The notes below the pieces were generated by a model. It made no database searches. It saw nothing but the letters and a program-made list of their open reading frames with translations, and was not told the DNA's origin. Shown one piece after another: positions 8,530 through 18,058 of a DNA stretch of 64,000 nt (positions within the stretch are counted from its first letter, which is position 1; every line of letters begins with the position of its first letter). The stretch is from UBA3937 sp050951585 (GTDB taxonomy: Bacteria; Bacillota; Peptococcia; DRI-13; DTU073), in NCBI GenBank assembly GCA_050951585.1, contig JBMNJI010000002.1:1-64000 (forward strand), written 5' to 3'. The position numbers and the translations under genes were made by a program.

Positions 8530-10497
8530 GTTGAGCCGCTCCAAAATATTATCGGCCTTCTTTTCAAACTTCGCAAGCTCTTTGAGGCACTTCTGAATTT
8601 CCGCCTCGGTCATCTTCTTCATCTTAATGGATGAATCAAGGGCGGACTTTTTAATCTGGTAACATTCCTCAATAATCTTATCAAATTCGTTGATACTATT
8701 TTTAACGGAAATGTCAACCTGTTCGCCAATCTGTTTTTTGACCTTAATATAAAGTTCATCGATCTGGTCAGAATATAGTACTCTGTTGATCGTCTCCTTA
8801 ATCCTATTCCGAACCTTATCTTCATTCATTTCCGCTAACTCGGTAATCGTCTTCCTCAGTAAGCCCTTCACAAACCCAAAGAGTTTCCCATACCTGTTCT
8901 GCTCGTCCTCGATCAGCTCTCCGAGTCCTTTCTTTTCGATTTTATTCGTATCAAAAACAAAACGGTACTCCAGATTTTCATAATTCATAAACTCAATTTT
9001 GTATTGCAGCTCAAACTGCTCATCAATAATCTTTTCCAGACTATTAATCGCTTTTTCGCGGAAAGAATAAAGCATTTTCTCTTTTTCCTGAATGAATCTG
9101 TTAATCTCCTGGGCTATTTTGATATTGACCGTCTCAACCACATATTTAGCCCCATCGGCACGAATAATATCAATGTACTGGGAGTTAAGATCCTTCAATA
9201 CCTCTTCGTAAATAGCGTCCACCAAATCCTTTTTCTCATTCAGCGATAACATCTTGCATTTATCCGCATCATTCTTAAACTGCGCTTTAACCGGTTTAGC
9301 TTCTTCATTCAATGTTTCCAGCTTTTGCTTAAGCTGCTCTGTTTTTTCCGCCAGTCTCAGTAACCCCGGGTCGTTTTCCCTGATTATTTTGAACTCATGA
9401 ATACTGTTTTTGATGGCCATACAGGCATTACGAATTACGGTCTTGGCTTTTAACAGCTTTTCCTGAGAGCAGGCCAGCTTGAAAAAGCCGCTGTTAAACT
9501 GTTGATAAACAAAATCAAAGTTACTTAATTCATGAAGTGGCTCTAATGATTTGCATTCCTCGACCTGTTCCTTTACATTGGAATCAATTTTTTCCGTTTC
9601 TTTATTCTTCACAGCCTCTAAAAACGCTTTGTAATCTTTTCCGTATTTTTTATAGTACAATTCATAAACGGAAGAAACGGCACATTTTGAAGCAACGTCG
9701 GATAGTTTTGTTCTTTCCTGATCAGCGAAATGAACCTTATCCAGGATCTCGTCTAAAGAACCAAAAGCATCCTCAATTTCACTGTCACGGATGGAATCCA
9801 TCTGATTAATGATAAACAAAATATTGACACTGTCCTTATGGGCCAGATTATAGCTTGTTAATACTTCATTCAGATAATGCTGCAAATAAAACATTTCTTG
9901 CTTATTCCCAACCTGTTTGGCCAGCATCAGGACAATAATCGCCTTACTGTTTCTTAAGACAGAGTTGGTAATCTCATCGTGAATTTCGTTGGGACTGGAA
10001 AAACCGGGGGTATCGATAAGCACCAGCCCATCCTTACAGATCGGTAAAGGAAATTTAATATTTACCCTGGTAATATCCGGATTAAAATGGTCCTCGGATA
10101 CGTATTTCGCCAGCAACTCACTGGTATATTTATTGTCAATCTTAATAGTATCGGAACGATTATCTTTATATGTAACGATAATCTCGGCATCCTTGGAATA
10201 TTCAATATACGTCGAAGTAGACGTACACCTTTTTAACCGTGAAGGAAGAATCTCCCGGCCTAAAATCGCATTGATAAAGGTAGATTTACCCACATTAAAG
10301 CTCCCGATAATAGATACCTCATAACGGTTATCTTCCAACTCACGGATAATATCTACAAATTGGGATTCCGTATATAGTTCCTGAAAATCCGTCTTATACG
10401 CATAGTTATTGTCAAGTTTGTCTGCTACTCCAGAAAGGTCGCGGCACGCCTGTTTGAGACTTTTTACATTCTTCGCATAATGCTCTAGTACTCCCAT
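8518..10497 (-). CDS. Dynamin-family large GTPase
   Basis: A 659-residue protein with a dynamin-type GTPase domain: P-loop GSFNVGKST at about 65-73, switch-I Thr residues in CTSTST (about 91-96), DTPG at about 162-165 and NQMD at about 231-234. The remaining 400 residues are predicted helical with long charged coiled-coil stretches, as expected for the bundle/stalk of bacterial dynamin-like proteins involved in membrane remodelling or stress. No transmembrane segment is obvious. It stands alone, with its own upstream AT-rich region and terminator; bacterial dynamins often occur as tandem pairs, and no partner gene is adjacent here. Composition is more A/T- and Lys-rich than its neighbours. 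Confidence 0.88.
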   Translation of the reverse strand: MGVLEHYAKNVKSLKQACRDLSGVADKLDNNYAYKTDFQELYTESQFVDIIRELEDNRYEVSIIGSFNVGKSTFINAILGREILPSRLKRCTSTSTYIEYSKDAEIIVTYKDNRSDTIKIDNKYTSELLAKYVSEDHFNPDITRVNIKFPLPICKDGLVLIDTPGFSSPNEIHDEITNSVLRNSKAIIVLMLAKQVGNKQEMFYLQHYLNEVLTSYNLAHKDSVNILFIINQMDSIRDSEIEDAFGSLDEILDKVHFADQERTKLSDVASKCAVSSVYELYYKKYGKDYKAFLEAVKNKETEKIDSNVKEQVEECKSLEPLHELSNFDFVYQQFNSGFFKLACSQEKLLKAKTVIRNACMAIKNSIHEFKIIRENDPGLLRLAEKTEQLKQKLETLNEEAKPVKAQFKNDADKCKMLSLNEKKDLVDAIYEEVLKDLNSQYIDIIRADGAKYVVETVNIKIAQEINRFIQEKEKMLYSFREKAINSLEKIIDEQFELQYKIEFMNYENLEYRFVFDTNKIEKKGLGELIEDEQNRYGKLFGFVKGLLRKTITELAEMNEDKVRNRIKETINRVLYSDQIDELYIKVKKQIGEQVDISVKNSINEFDKIIEECYQIKKSALDSSIKMKKMTEAEIQKCLKELAKFEKKADNILERLNSKL

Positions 10498-10536
10498 ATG
10501 AGAATCCTCCAGTATATTGTAGAATATTTTAAATAC

Positions 10537-10585
10537 ATTATACCATAAAGAACAATTAATAAAATAGAAAATTCTATTTTGTCAA
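10537..10585 (-). promoter_or_regulatory. Putative promoter and palindrome upstream of dynamin-like gene
   Basis: A TATAAT lies at 10537-10542 about 40 bases before the start codon. A perfect TTGACA is at 10580-10585, but the 37-base gap is too long for both to belong to one promoter. Between them is a palindrome, AAAATAGAA-AA-TTCTATTTT (10561-10580), which could be an operator. The pairing of elements is unresolved. Confidence 0.45.
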
Positions 10586-10657
10586 GAAAAATTTTTTTCA
10601 CTTTTTTGCCATATTTCGCTAATAAATGTTCCTGCAAAATGTTACCTCCAGAAAACA

Positions 10658-10695
10658 AAGGCTGTCCCAACCGCAGAAGCGTGAGACAGCCTTTT
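10658..10695 (-). terminator. Terminator of hppA
   Basis: On the minus strand AGGCTGTC and GACAGCCT form a stem around a loop of about 18 bases, followed by TTTGTTTTC. It lies 30 bases after the hppA stop. Confidence 0.85.
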
Positions 10696-10725
10696 GTTTG
10701 CATTCGTAAGACTAATCGCCAAAGA

Positions 10726-12735
10726 TTACATAAAGATCGGGGCAAATACTAAAGCCACAATCGTCATCAGCTTAATTAAGATATTCAGCGAAGGCCCTGA
10801 AGTATCCTTAAACGGATCTCCTACGGTATCACCGTTAACAGCGGCCGCATGAGCCTCGGATCCTTTACCGCCATACTGTCCGCCCTCGATATATTTCTTG
10901 GCATTATCCCAAGCCCCGCCGGCATTAGCCATCATGATCGCCAGTAAGAATCCGGTGACCAAAGCACCGGCCAACAATCCGCCGAGCGCTTCTTTGCCCA
11001 GGCCCGGGAATAAACCAACCACAATCGGCACAACAACAGCCAAGAGACCAGGGATAATCATTTCCCTGATTGCCGCAGCGGTGCTGATGCTGACACATTT
11101 CGCATATTCAGGTTTGGCTGTACCCTCCATCAGTCCGGGTATTTCTCTGAACTGTCTTCTCACTTCGTCAATCATATCGCTGGCCGCTCTTCCTACGGCA
11201 CCCATCGTTAAAGCCGAGAATAAGAAAGGCAACATCCCGCCGATAAACAACCCTGCCACTACCGCCGGATTAAGCACATTCAGCATTTCGATGCCCACTG
11301 CCTGCGTATAAGCACTAAATAAGGCCAAAGCCGTCAGAGCAGCCGAACCAATAGCAAAGCCTTTCCCGATCGCCGCTGTCGTATTACCTACAGCATCCAA
11401 ACCATCAGTAATCTCTCTGACTTTAGGGTCCAGATGAGACATCTCCGCGATTCCACCGGCGTTATCCGCAATCGGGCCATAAGCATCCACCGCCACAACC
11501 ATTCCGGTAGTGGAAAGCATCCCAACCGCCGCCAAAGCAATACCATACAAACCGGCAAACTGATAAGAAAGCAAGATAGCAATTACGATCACCAGGACGG
11601 GGAACATCGTTGACAGCATTCCTACACCCAGTCCGGAAATAATATTTGTCGCGGTCCCTGTTTGCGAAGCTTTCGCAATCCCTTTAACAGGGTTAAAGTC
11701 TGCGGAAGTGTAATACTCGGTAATTTTCCCGATAATAAACCCGGCCAATAAACCGGCTACCGTGGCAATGAAAACATTAAACCCTGTAATATCGCCTGTT
11801 TCCGGCAACATATTCGTGGCCAGAAAATAGGTGGCCACTAAAGAAAGAATCATCGCCACTGTTTCACCCATATTCAAAGCCTTCGAAGCATTTGCACCCT
11901 CACCGGTTCTGACAAAGAAGCTCCCGATGATCGACGCAACTACACCGGCCGCAGCAATCAAAAACGGTAAAATAATCCCATTAGTGCCCAAGCCCAAAGC
12001 AACTGCTAAAGCAATCGCAGCAATAATCGAACCCACATATGATTCGAAAAGATCGGCTCCCATGCCCGCAACGTCACCAACATTATCACCAACGTTATCG
12101 GCAATAACCGCCGGGTTACGAGGATCATCCTCGGGGATTCCGGCCTCTACCTTACCGACCAGATCAGCCCCTACATCAGCAGCCTTTGTGTAAATACCAC
12201 CGCCGACACGCCCAAATAAAGCGATAGAGCTTGCCCCAAGCGCAAATCCGTTAATTGTATTGGGATTATCGAATAAAAAAGTAACAATGCCTAAACCAAC
12301 AAGCCCCAAGCCAACCACGCACATCCCCATGACGGCACCGCCGGAAAAAGCCACGCCTAAAGCCTTATTGGCACTTGTCTGCGCCGCATTCGCCGTTCTT
12401 ACATTAGCCTTCGTGGCTACAGTCATGCCAATAAAACCGGCCGTTACGGAACAAATAGCCCCAATAATAAACGCGATCGCCGTTTCAGGCTGTAAGCTGT
12501 CTGCTCCTTCCGTAAAATATCCGGTCAAAAAGATGACCGTAGCAACCGCAAGTACAAAAACAAACAGGGCCTTATATTCCCTCTTTAAAAAAGCCATTGC
12601 CCCTTCCTGAATAGCACCGGCAATCTCTTGCATGGTCTGATTACCAGGTTCCACTCTTAAAATACGTGCTGTCAAATAAAAAGCAAATAAAAGTGCGGCC
12701 ACCCCGGCAAGAGGTGCCCAAACCGTAAAATTCAT
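10726..12735 (-). CDS. hppA: Membrane-bound proton/sodium-translocating pyrophosphatase, K+-dependent type
   Basis: Integral membrane pump coupling pyrophosphate hydrolysis to Na+ or H+ export. The 669-residue, mostly hydrophobic protein has the substrate motif DVGADLVGKVE, the acidic stretch DNVGDNVGDVAGMGADLFE, and DNAGG...TDGLDAVGNTT, all diagnostic. The Ala in GNTTAAIGKG is at the position where K+-independent enzymes carry Lys, so the enzyme is inferred to need K+; which ion it pumps is not decided here. A ribosome site GGAAGAGGAG precedes the ATG. It follows secG with its own spacer and ends with a terminator. Confidence 0.96.
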   Translation of the reverse strand: MNFTVWAPLAGVAALLFAFYLTARILRVEPGNQTMQEIAGAIQEGAMAFLKREYKALFVFVLAVATVIFLTGYFTEGADSLQPETAIAFIIGAICSVTAGFIGMTVATKANVRTANAAQTSANKALGVAFSGGAVMGMCVVGLGLVGLGIVTFLFDNPNTINGFALGASSIALFGRVGGGIYTKAADVGADLVGKVEAGIPEDDPRNPAVIADNVGDNVGDVAGMGADLFESYVGSIIAAIALAVALGLGTNGIILPFLIAAAGVVASIIGSFFVRTGEGANASKALNMGETVAMILSLVATYFLATNMLPETGDITGFNVFIATVAGLLAGFIIGKITEYYTSADFNPVKGIAKASQTGTATNIISGLGVGMLSTMFPVLVIVIAILLSYQFAGLYGIALAAVGMLSTTGMVVAVDAYGPIADNAGGIAEMSHLDPKVREITDGLDAVGNTTAAIGKGFAIGSAALTALALFSAYTQAVGIEMLNVLNPAVVAGLFIGGMLPFLFSALTMGAVGRAASDMIDEVRRQFREIPGLMEGTAKPEYAKCVSISTAAAIREMIIPGLLAVVVPIVVGLFPGLGKEALGGLLAGALVTGFLLAIMMANAGGAWDNAKKYIEGGQYGGKGSEAHAAAVNGDTVGDPFKDTSGPSLNILIKLMTIVALVFAPIFM

Positions 12736-12805
12736 TTCTCCTCTTCCTCCCTTAAAAATGCGTGAAAGCCCTTTTTGTTTACTTCTCTATCTTTTTTACC
12801 ATTGC

Positions 12806-13030
12806 TTAAACCACGGATAATAATAACGTGAAAACCATAAAGGAAATCGCCATAATCGTGGCAAGCTTAGCCAAAAAGTCATCCAGTCCCTTTTTCTTGC
12901 CGCCGAATAATGTTTCAGCACCGCCCGCAATAGACCCGGATAGTCCGGCACTTTTCCCCGATTGCAGCAATACGGTTGAAATCAGACCCAGCGAAGCGAT
13001 GACCTGTAGTATAATCAAGGCTGTCTTCAT
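12806..13030 (-). CDS. secG: Protein translocase subunit SecG
   Basis: Small accessory subunit of the SecYEG channel. The 74-residue product has two hydrophobic helices flanking the LLQSGKSAGLSGSIAGGAETLFGGKKKG stretch typical of SecG. The ATG at 13030 is preceded by AGGAGGGGGG at good spacing; the open frame extends nine codons further without a ribosome site. Position just after eno matches many Firmicutes, where secG leads into rnr-smpB-ssrA; here other genes intervene. Confidence 0.95.
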   Translation of the reverse strand: MKTALIILQVIASLGLISTVLLQSGKSAGLSGSIAGGAETLFGGKKKGLDDFLAKLATIMAISFMVFTLLLSVV

Positions 13031-13103
13031 GTTAACCCCCCTCCTTAGAATTTTCATATAATTTTATTTTCATTTCTAAATTATAACAGATGCTTAACCG
13101 AAA

Positions 13104-13135
13104 TACCAGACAGAAAAATATTCATCTGTCTGGTA
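13104..13135 (-). terminator. Terminator-like hairpin after eno
   Basis: A perfect ten-base stem TACCAGACAG / CTGTCTGGTA with a 12-base loop lies 47 bases after the eno stop. The following T-run is short (TTTCGG), so termination may be partial, allowing read-through to secG. Confidence 0.65.
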
Positions 13136-13181
13136 CCCGGTATCCTATATGTCACGCCGTATTTAGACGGTTTTCGACACT

Positions 13182-14465
13182 TTATTTGAGATTATAAAAA
13201 GTGTCTCTACCCCTGTAAATCGCGACATCTTCTAATTCTTCTTCAATTCTGAGCAATTGATTATATTTAGCCACACGATCAGTCCGGGAAGGTGCGCCGG
13301 TTTTAATTTGTCCGGCATTAACCCCGACCACAATATCGGCGATTGTAGCATCTTCCGTCTCTCCGGAACGATGAGATACCACCGCGGTGTAGCCTGCCCG
13401 TTTGGCCATTTCAATGGTGTTCAATGTTTCCGTCAAGGTGCCGATTTGATTAACCTTAATTAATACGCTATTCGCGACGCCCATTTCGATCCCTTTCGAA
13501 ACCCTTTCCGTATTAGTCACGAACAGGTCATCACCGACAATCTGAATCTTCTTTCCTAAGGCCTTTGTCATCTTCTGCCAGCCTTCCCAATCGTCTTCGG
13601 CCAATCCGTCTTCAATGGAGATAACCGGATACCTGCTGATTAACTTATCGTAGTAATCAATCATTTGGTCGGAGCTCATGGTCAATCCTTCACCGGCCAG
13701 GAAGTATGTGCCGTCCTTAAATAATTCGGTGGCCGCAACATCCAGCCCGAGGAAGACATCTTCGCCCGGCTTGTAACCGGCTTTGTGAATCGCCTCCACA
13801 ATAACCTCCAGGGCTTCCTCATTGGAACGCAGATTAGGCGCAAAACCGCCTTCATCACCAACCGCGGTATTATAACCCTTTTTCTTGAGCACACCTTTTA
13901 GATTATGGAAAACCTCGGCTCCCATTCTAAACGCTTCGGCAAAGGAAGAGGCCCCTGCCGGCAGAATCATAAATTCCTGAATGTCCACATTATTGTCGGC
14001 GTGTTTGCCCCCATTAAGAATATTCATCATGGGCACAGGCAGTTCTTTCGCGTTTACCCCGCCGATGTAACGGTAAAGCGGCAAGCCGACATAATTAGCG
14101 GCGGCTTTCGCCACGGCAAGAGAAACACCAAGAATCGCATTGGCTCCTAATTTACCTTTATTGGGAGTGCCGTCCAACTCCAGCATTAACTCATCAATGG
14201 CCACCTGGTCCAGCGCATCGCTGTCAAGCAACGCGGGGGCAATGATGGTGTTTACATTCGTAACCGCCTTCATCACACCTTTGCCCAAATACCTGTCTGC
14301 TTCGCCATCACGCAATTCCACCGCTTCATATGCACCGGTGGAGGCACCGGAAGGAACTGCGGCCCGTCCAAAAGAACCGTCTTCCAAGGTCACATCAACT
14401 TCTACTGTGGGATTTCCCCGGGAGTCTAAAATCTCACGGGCATAGACATCAACAATTGTACTCAA
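13182..14465 (-). CDS. eno: Enolase
   Basis: Catalyses 2-phosphoglycerate to phosphoenolpyruvate in glycolysis. The 427-residue protein has the expected GNPTVEVDV N-terminus, AILGVSLAVAKAAA, GDEGGFAPN, the metal-binding Asp/Glu set (LDVAATE, SIEDGLAEDD, VGDDLFVTN) and SHRSGETED near the C-terminus. The family start (before STIVDVYAREILDSRG) corresponds to a TTG at 14465 with GGAGG ten bases upstream; a GTG two codons earlier is only four bases from that site. Last gene of the cggR-gap-pgk-tpiA-gpmI-eno operon. Confidence 0.97.
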   Translation of the reverse strand: MSTIVDVYAREILDSRGNPTVEVDVTLEDGSFGRAAVPSGASTGAYEAVELRDGEADRYLGKGVMKAVTNVNTIIAPALLDSDALDQVAIDELMLELDGTPNKGKLGANAILGVSLAVAKAAANYVGLPLYRYIGGVNAKELPVPMMNILNGGKHADNNVDIQEFMILPAGASSFAEAFRMGAEVFHNLKGVLKKKGYNTAVGDEGGFAPNLRSNEEALEVIVEAIHKAGYKPGEDVFLGLDVAATELFKDGTYFLAGEGLTMSSDQMIDYYDKLISRYPVISIEDGLAEDDWEGWQKMTKALGKKIQIVGDDLFVTNTERVSKGIEMGVANSVLIKVNQIGTLTETLNTIEMAKRAGYTAVVSHRSGETEDATIADIVVGVNAGQIKTGAPSRTDRVAKYNQLLRIEEELEDVAIYRGRDTFYNLK

Positions 14466-14531
14466 TCTCACTTAACCTCCTTATTTATTTTCAAGGTTTA
14501 TTATCAGGGTTCTATACCCCAATCAACGTAT

Positions 14532-14586
14532 TAAGCTTTCCCCGGTCATTCCGGCCTACTGATTAAACTTTCCCCGGTCATTTCGA
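14532..14586. repeat. Partial tandem duplication at the 3' end of gpmI
   Basis: A block of about 23 bases (core CTTTCCCCGGTCATT) recurs 32 bases apart at 14532-14554 and 14564-14586. The downstream copy lies across the gpmI stop codon, so the present C-terminus appears to have been shaped by the duplication. Confidence 0.85.
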
Positions 14587-16093
14587 CTGGTTGAGGCAAA
14601 CCCAGCAACTCCAGAATCGTCGGGGCAATATCCTGTAATGAACCATCGCGCAGCCGCATTTGTTCAGTACCGTTCCCTACCAGTAAACAAGGAACGATAT
14701 TCGCCGTATGGGCGGTAAAAGGTTCACGGTTTTCCAGGTTAATCATCTGTTCGGCGTTGCCATGATCAGCCGTTACTAAAACGCAACCACCTTGAGCCAG
14801 CACAGCCTCAATGACCCGCCCGAGACAGGTGTCAACGGTCTCAATCGCTTTGATACAGGCTGGCAACTGACCGGTATGCCCCACCATATCAGGGTTGGCG
14901 TAATTTAAGACAATTAAGTCATAGCTGTTCTCCTGAATCTTCGCCACGACCTGATCGGTAACCTCACAGGCACTCATTTCCGGCTGCAGATTATAGGTGG
15001 CCACCTTCGGCGAAGGGACAAGAATCCGCTCTTCTCCGGGATAGGACTGTTCGATGCCCCCATTGAAAAAGAAGGTGACATGGGCATATTTCTCTGTTTC
15101 GGCAATCCTCAACTGCCGTAACCCACACTTACTGATTACTTCGCCTAAAGTATTCTCCAGATTCTGCGGCGGAAAAGCAACCGGCGCCTTGATCCCCGCA
15201 TCATATTGGGTTAAACAGACATAATGGACTGCCGGATAGCCGCCGGGTCTTGCAAAGCCTGCAAAATTCTCCTCCGTGAAAGCATAACTGATCTGGCGGG
15301 CGCGATCGGCCCGGAAGTTGTACATTATGACCACATCGCCAGGCATGATCCTGCCGACAGGCTCACCCTGCCCGTCCACAATCACGGTAGGCTCCACAAA
15401 TTCATCAGTCACCTTCATCTCATAAGCCTTCACCAGGGCTTCCCTGGCGCAACACGCCTTCAGTCCTTCTCCGGCCACCATCGCCTGGTAGCCTTTCTCC
15501 ACCCGTTCCCAGCGGTTATCCCGATCCATCGTATAGTAACGGCCGGTCACTGTGGCGATTTTGCCCAGTCCCAAGCCGCTCAGCTTCTTTTCCAGCGCCT
15601 CCAGATATGTTTCCGCATTAGCCGGAGGCACATCCCGTCCGTCAAGAATGGCGTGAACAAACAGCTTCTTGACTCCACGGTCTTTGGCCAGCTCTATTAA
15701 GGCAAAAAGATGCTCAATATGACTATGCACTCCGCCATCCGAAAGCAGGCCCAGCAAATGTAAAGCCTTCTCCTCTTTAGCCGCCTCATCCATGGCCCGG
15801 GTGATCACCGTATTTTCGGCAATCTCTCCGTCTTTAATCGCTTTAGTGATCCGCGTAAACTCCTGATAAACAACCCGCCCGGCCCCAATATTCAAGTGAC
15901 CGACTTCTGAGTTGCCCATCTGTCCGTCCGGCAGGCCTACCGCTTCACCGGATGACCGTAAAATACAATGGGGATATTTTCGCAACAATTGATCGTAAAA
16001 CGGTTTGCCGGCTAAAGAAATGGCATTCCCGTCATTATCTTCAGCAATTCCCCAACCGTCAAGAATCGCCAGCATTACCGGCCTATATCTCAT
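14546..16093 (-). CDS. gpmI: Phosphoglycerate mutase, 2,3-bisphosphoglycerate-independent
   Basis: Interconverts 3- and 2-phosphoglycerate using a metal-bound phosphoserine intermediate. The 515-residue protein starts MRYRPVMLAILDGWG, where DGWG carries a metal-binding Asp, and has NSEVGHLNIGAGR with the catalytic Ser, HAILDGRDVPP, VTGRYYTMDRDNRWERV, and the C-terminal VTADHGNAEQM and TAHT metal-site motifs. The ATG at 16093 overlaps the tpiA end by 11 bases and has GGGAGAGGAAGAGAG upstream; a longer frame to 16126 exists but is less likely. Confidence 0.96.
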   Translation of the reverse strand: MRYRPVMLAILDGWGIAEDNDGNAISLAGKPFYDQLLRKYPHCILRSSGEAVGLPDGQMGNSEVGHLNIGAGRVVYQEFTRITKAIKDGEIAENTVITRAMDEAAKEEKALHLLGLLSDGGVHSHIEHLFALIELAKDRGVKKLFVHAILDGRDVPPANAETYLEALEKKLSGLGLGKIATVTGRYYTMDRDNRWERVEKGYQAMVAGEGLKACCAREALVKAYEMKVTDEFVEPTVIVDGQGEPVGRIMPGDVVIMYNFRADRARQISYAFTEENFAGFARPGGYPAVHYVCLTQYDAGIKAPVAFPPQNLENTLGEVISKCGLRQLRIAETEKYAHVTFFFNGGIEQSYPGEERILVPSPKVATYNLQPEMSACEVTDQVVAKIQENSYDLIVLNYANPDMVGHTGQLPACIKAIETVDTCLGRVIEAVLAQGGCVLVTADHGNAEQMINLENREPFTAHTANIVPCLLVGNGTEQMRLRDGSLQDIAPTILELLGLPQPVEMTGESLISRPE

Positions 16094-16862
16094 TTTTCTC
16101 TCTTCCTCTCCCTGCCCCTTGGACAATCGCGTAGAACGAATCCACCTCCAGGCTTGCTCCTCCTACCAATGCGCCGTCAATATCCTGACACGCCATAAAC
16201 TCTTTAATGTTTTGCGGTTTGACACTGCCGCCATACTGGATCCGGATCGCTTCCGCAGTCTCCTTCCCCCAGCCGTCGGCCAGAACCCGGCGCAAAAAGG
16301 CAATCGTCTCCTGCGCATCCTGCGCGCTGGCATTAACTCCTGTGCCAATGGCCCAGACCGGTTCATAGGCAATCACCAGCGGCCTAATGGCGGCGGCATC
16401 CAGCCCGGCTAAACCGCCCAGCAGCTGTCGCCGGCATACTTCCTCCGTTTGCCCTTTTTTTCGCTCCTCCAGTGTTTCTCCCACACACAAAATAGGAATA
16501 AGCCCATGGGCAAGCGCCGTTTTCACCTTTTCATTAATGAAGGAATCCTCTTCCCCCAAAATATGACGGCGTTCGGAATGCCCCAGAATGATGTAAGTAC
16601 ACCCTAAGTCTTTCAGCATCAGCGGAGAAACCTCGCCGGTAAACGCCCCCTGCACCTGCGGGTAAAGATTCTGAGCCCCCAATTTGATTCCTGTGCCTTC
16701 TAACGCCTCTCCGACCGTCTGCAGAGCCGTAAAGGCCGGACAGATAACCGTGTCCACTTCCTGATAAAGCTCTATGTCCACAGGGAACTCCGTTACAAAG
16801 CCTTCCGCTTCCTTAATCAGCTTATGCATTTTCCAATTGGCGGCAATAATCGGTTTTCTCAA
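16083..16862 (-). CDS. tpiA: Triosephosphate isomerase
   Basis: Interconverts dihydroxyacetone phosphate and glyceraldehyde 3-phosphate. Key residues are visible: NWKM near the N-terminus (active-site Lys), the catalytic His in GHSERR, the catalytic Glu in AYEPVWAIGTG and the phosphate-binding YGGSVKPQN and DGALVGGASL loops. The family start (RKPIIAANWKM) corresponds to a TTG at 16862 with GAGGTG ten bases upstream. A GTG at 16880 overlaps the pgk stop (GTGA) but has no ribosome site; if used the protein gains six residues. Confidence 0.95.
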   Translation of the reverse strand: MRKPIIAANWKMHKLIKEAEGFVTEFPVDIELYQEVDTVICPAFTALQTVGEALEGTGIKLGAQNLYPQVQGAFTGEVSPLMLKDLGCTYIILGHSERRHILGEEDSFINEKVKTALAHGLIPILCVGETLEERKKGQTEEVCRRQLLGGLAGLDAAAIRPLVIAYEPVWAIGTGVNASAQDAQETIAFLRRVLADGWGKETAEAIRIQYGGSVKPQNIKEFMACQDIDGALVGGASLEVDSFYAIVQGAGRGREKNEI

Positions 16863-16876
16863 TTTAATGCTGCACC

Positions 16877-18058
16877 TCACTTGTCCAGTAATGCGGCAAC
16901 GCCGGGCAGTACTTTCCCCTCCAAAAACTCCAGTGAGGCACCGCCGCCGGTTGAAATGTGATAAATGGCATCAGCCTGTCCGCTTTTCTCTACTGCCGCA
17001 ACCACATCTCCGCCGCCAATAATGGTTTTCCCTGAAGCCGCCGCCGCTGCCTGGGCAATCTCATTTGTCCCGGTGGCGAACTGCGGGAATTCATAGACGC
17101 CCAACGGCCCATTCCAGACAATGGTCTTCGCCTTCGCAATCACCAGCTTGAAAGCTTCCACCGTCTGCGGTCCGATATCCAGGGCAATGCTGTTTTCCGG
17201 GACCTCCCCAACCGCGTAAACCTTGCCTGCGGCTTCTGCCGAAAACTCCTCGGCCGCCACCACATCTTGCGGCAGGAGAATATGTACCCCTGAAGCTTCA
17301 GCCTTTTTCAGCAGTTTTTTCGCTGTTTCCAGGTGTTCTTCTTCCACTTTCGAAGCGCCCAGCTCATACCCTTGCGCCTTTAAAAAAGTGTGCGCCATCG
17401 CCCCGCCGATTAAGAGATAAGCGGCCTTTTTGAGCAGATTCTCAATCACGGTAATCTTATCGGAAACCTTGGCTCCGCCTAAGATCACCGCAAAAGGCTG
17501 CGCCGGATTCTCTAACGCTTCGGATAAAGCGGAGATTTCCTTCTCCATCAAAAAACCGGAAACCGCCGGGAGAAATCTGGTAATTCCTTCGGTGGAAGCA
17601 TGGGCCCGATGGGCCGTGCCAAATGCATCATTAACATATACTTCCCCTAAAGCAGCCAAGCCCTTGGCAAAATCCAGGTCATTTTTTTCTTCGCCGGGAT
17701 AAAAACGCACGTTTTCCAGAATGGCAATCTGACCGGGTTGCAGCTCCGCCGCTATCTTTTGCGATTCCGGTCCGCCGCAGTCTGCCCCAAAAAGCACCTT
17801 TTGCCCCACCAATTCACTTAAATGGGGAACCAGCAGCTGCACACTCATTTCGGGAACGACCTGCCCTTTCGGACGACCCAAATGGGTCATTAAAATTATT
17901 TTGGCCCCTTGCTCCCGTAAATAATTTAGTGTTGGCAACGCTCTCCTCATCCGTGTATCATCAAGAATTTTTCCTTCCTTCACCGGTACATTAAAGTCCA
18001 CGCGGACAAGTACTCTTTTCTCTGCTAACTTGATGTCGCGGATCGTTTTTTTGCTCAC
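16877..18058 (-). CDS. pgk: Phosphoglycerate kinase
   Basis: Transfers phosphate from 1,3-bisphosphoglycerate to ADP. The 393-residue protein has RVDFNVP near the N-terminus, HLGRPKG, GGAKVSDKI, the nucleotide-binding WNGPLGVYEF and the C-terminal GGGDVVAAVEKSG and STGGGASLEFLEGK motifs. The GTG at 18058 (VSKKTIRDI) matches the family start and has GGAGG ten bases upstream; two in-frame ATG codons at 18079/18076 have no ribosome site. It follows gap by about 80 bases. Confidence 0.96.
   Translation of the reverse strand: MSKKTIRDIKLAEKRVLVRVDFNVPVKEGKILDDTRMRRALPTLNYLREQGAKIILMTHLGRPKGQVVPEMSVQLLVPHLSELVGQKVLFGADCGGPESQKIAAELQPGQIAILENVRFYPGEEKNDLDFAKGLAALGEVYVNDAFGTAHRAHASTEGITRFLPAVSGFLMEKEISALSEALENPAQPFAVILGGAKVSDKITVIENLLKKAAYLLIGGAMAHTFLKAQGYELGASKVEEEHLETAKKLLKKAEASGVHILLPQDVVAAEEFSAEAAGKVYAVGEVPENSIALDIGPQTVEAFKLVIAKAKTIVWNGPLGVYEFPQFATGTNEIAQAAAAASGKTIIGGGDVVAAVEKSGQADAIYHISTGGGASLEFLEGKVLPGVAALLDK

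Noticed and set aside
10485..10745. An 86-residue open frame on the minus strand between the dynamin-like gene and hppA
   Set aside because: It spans the hppA terminator and the dynamin promoter region, has no ribosome site and no recognisable features.
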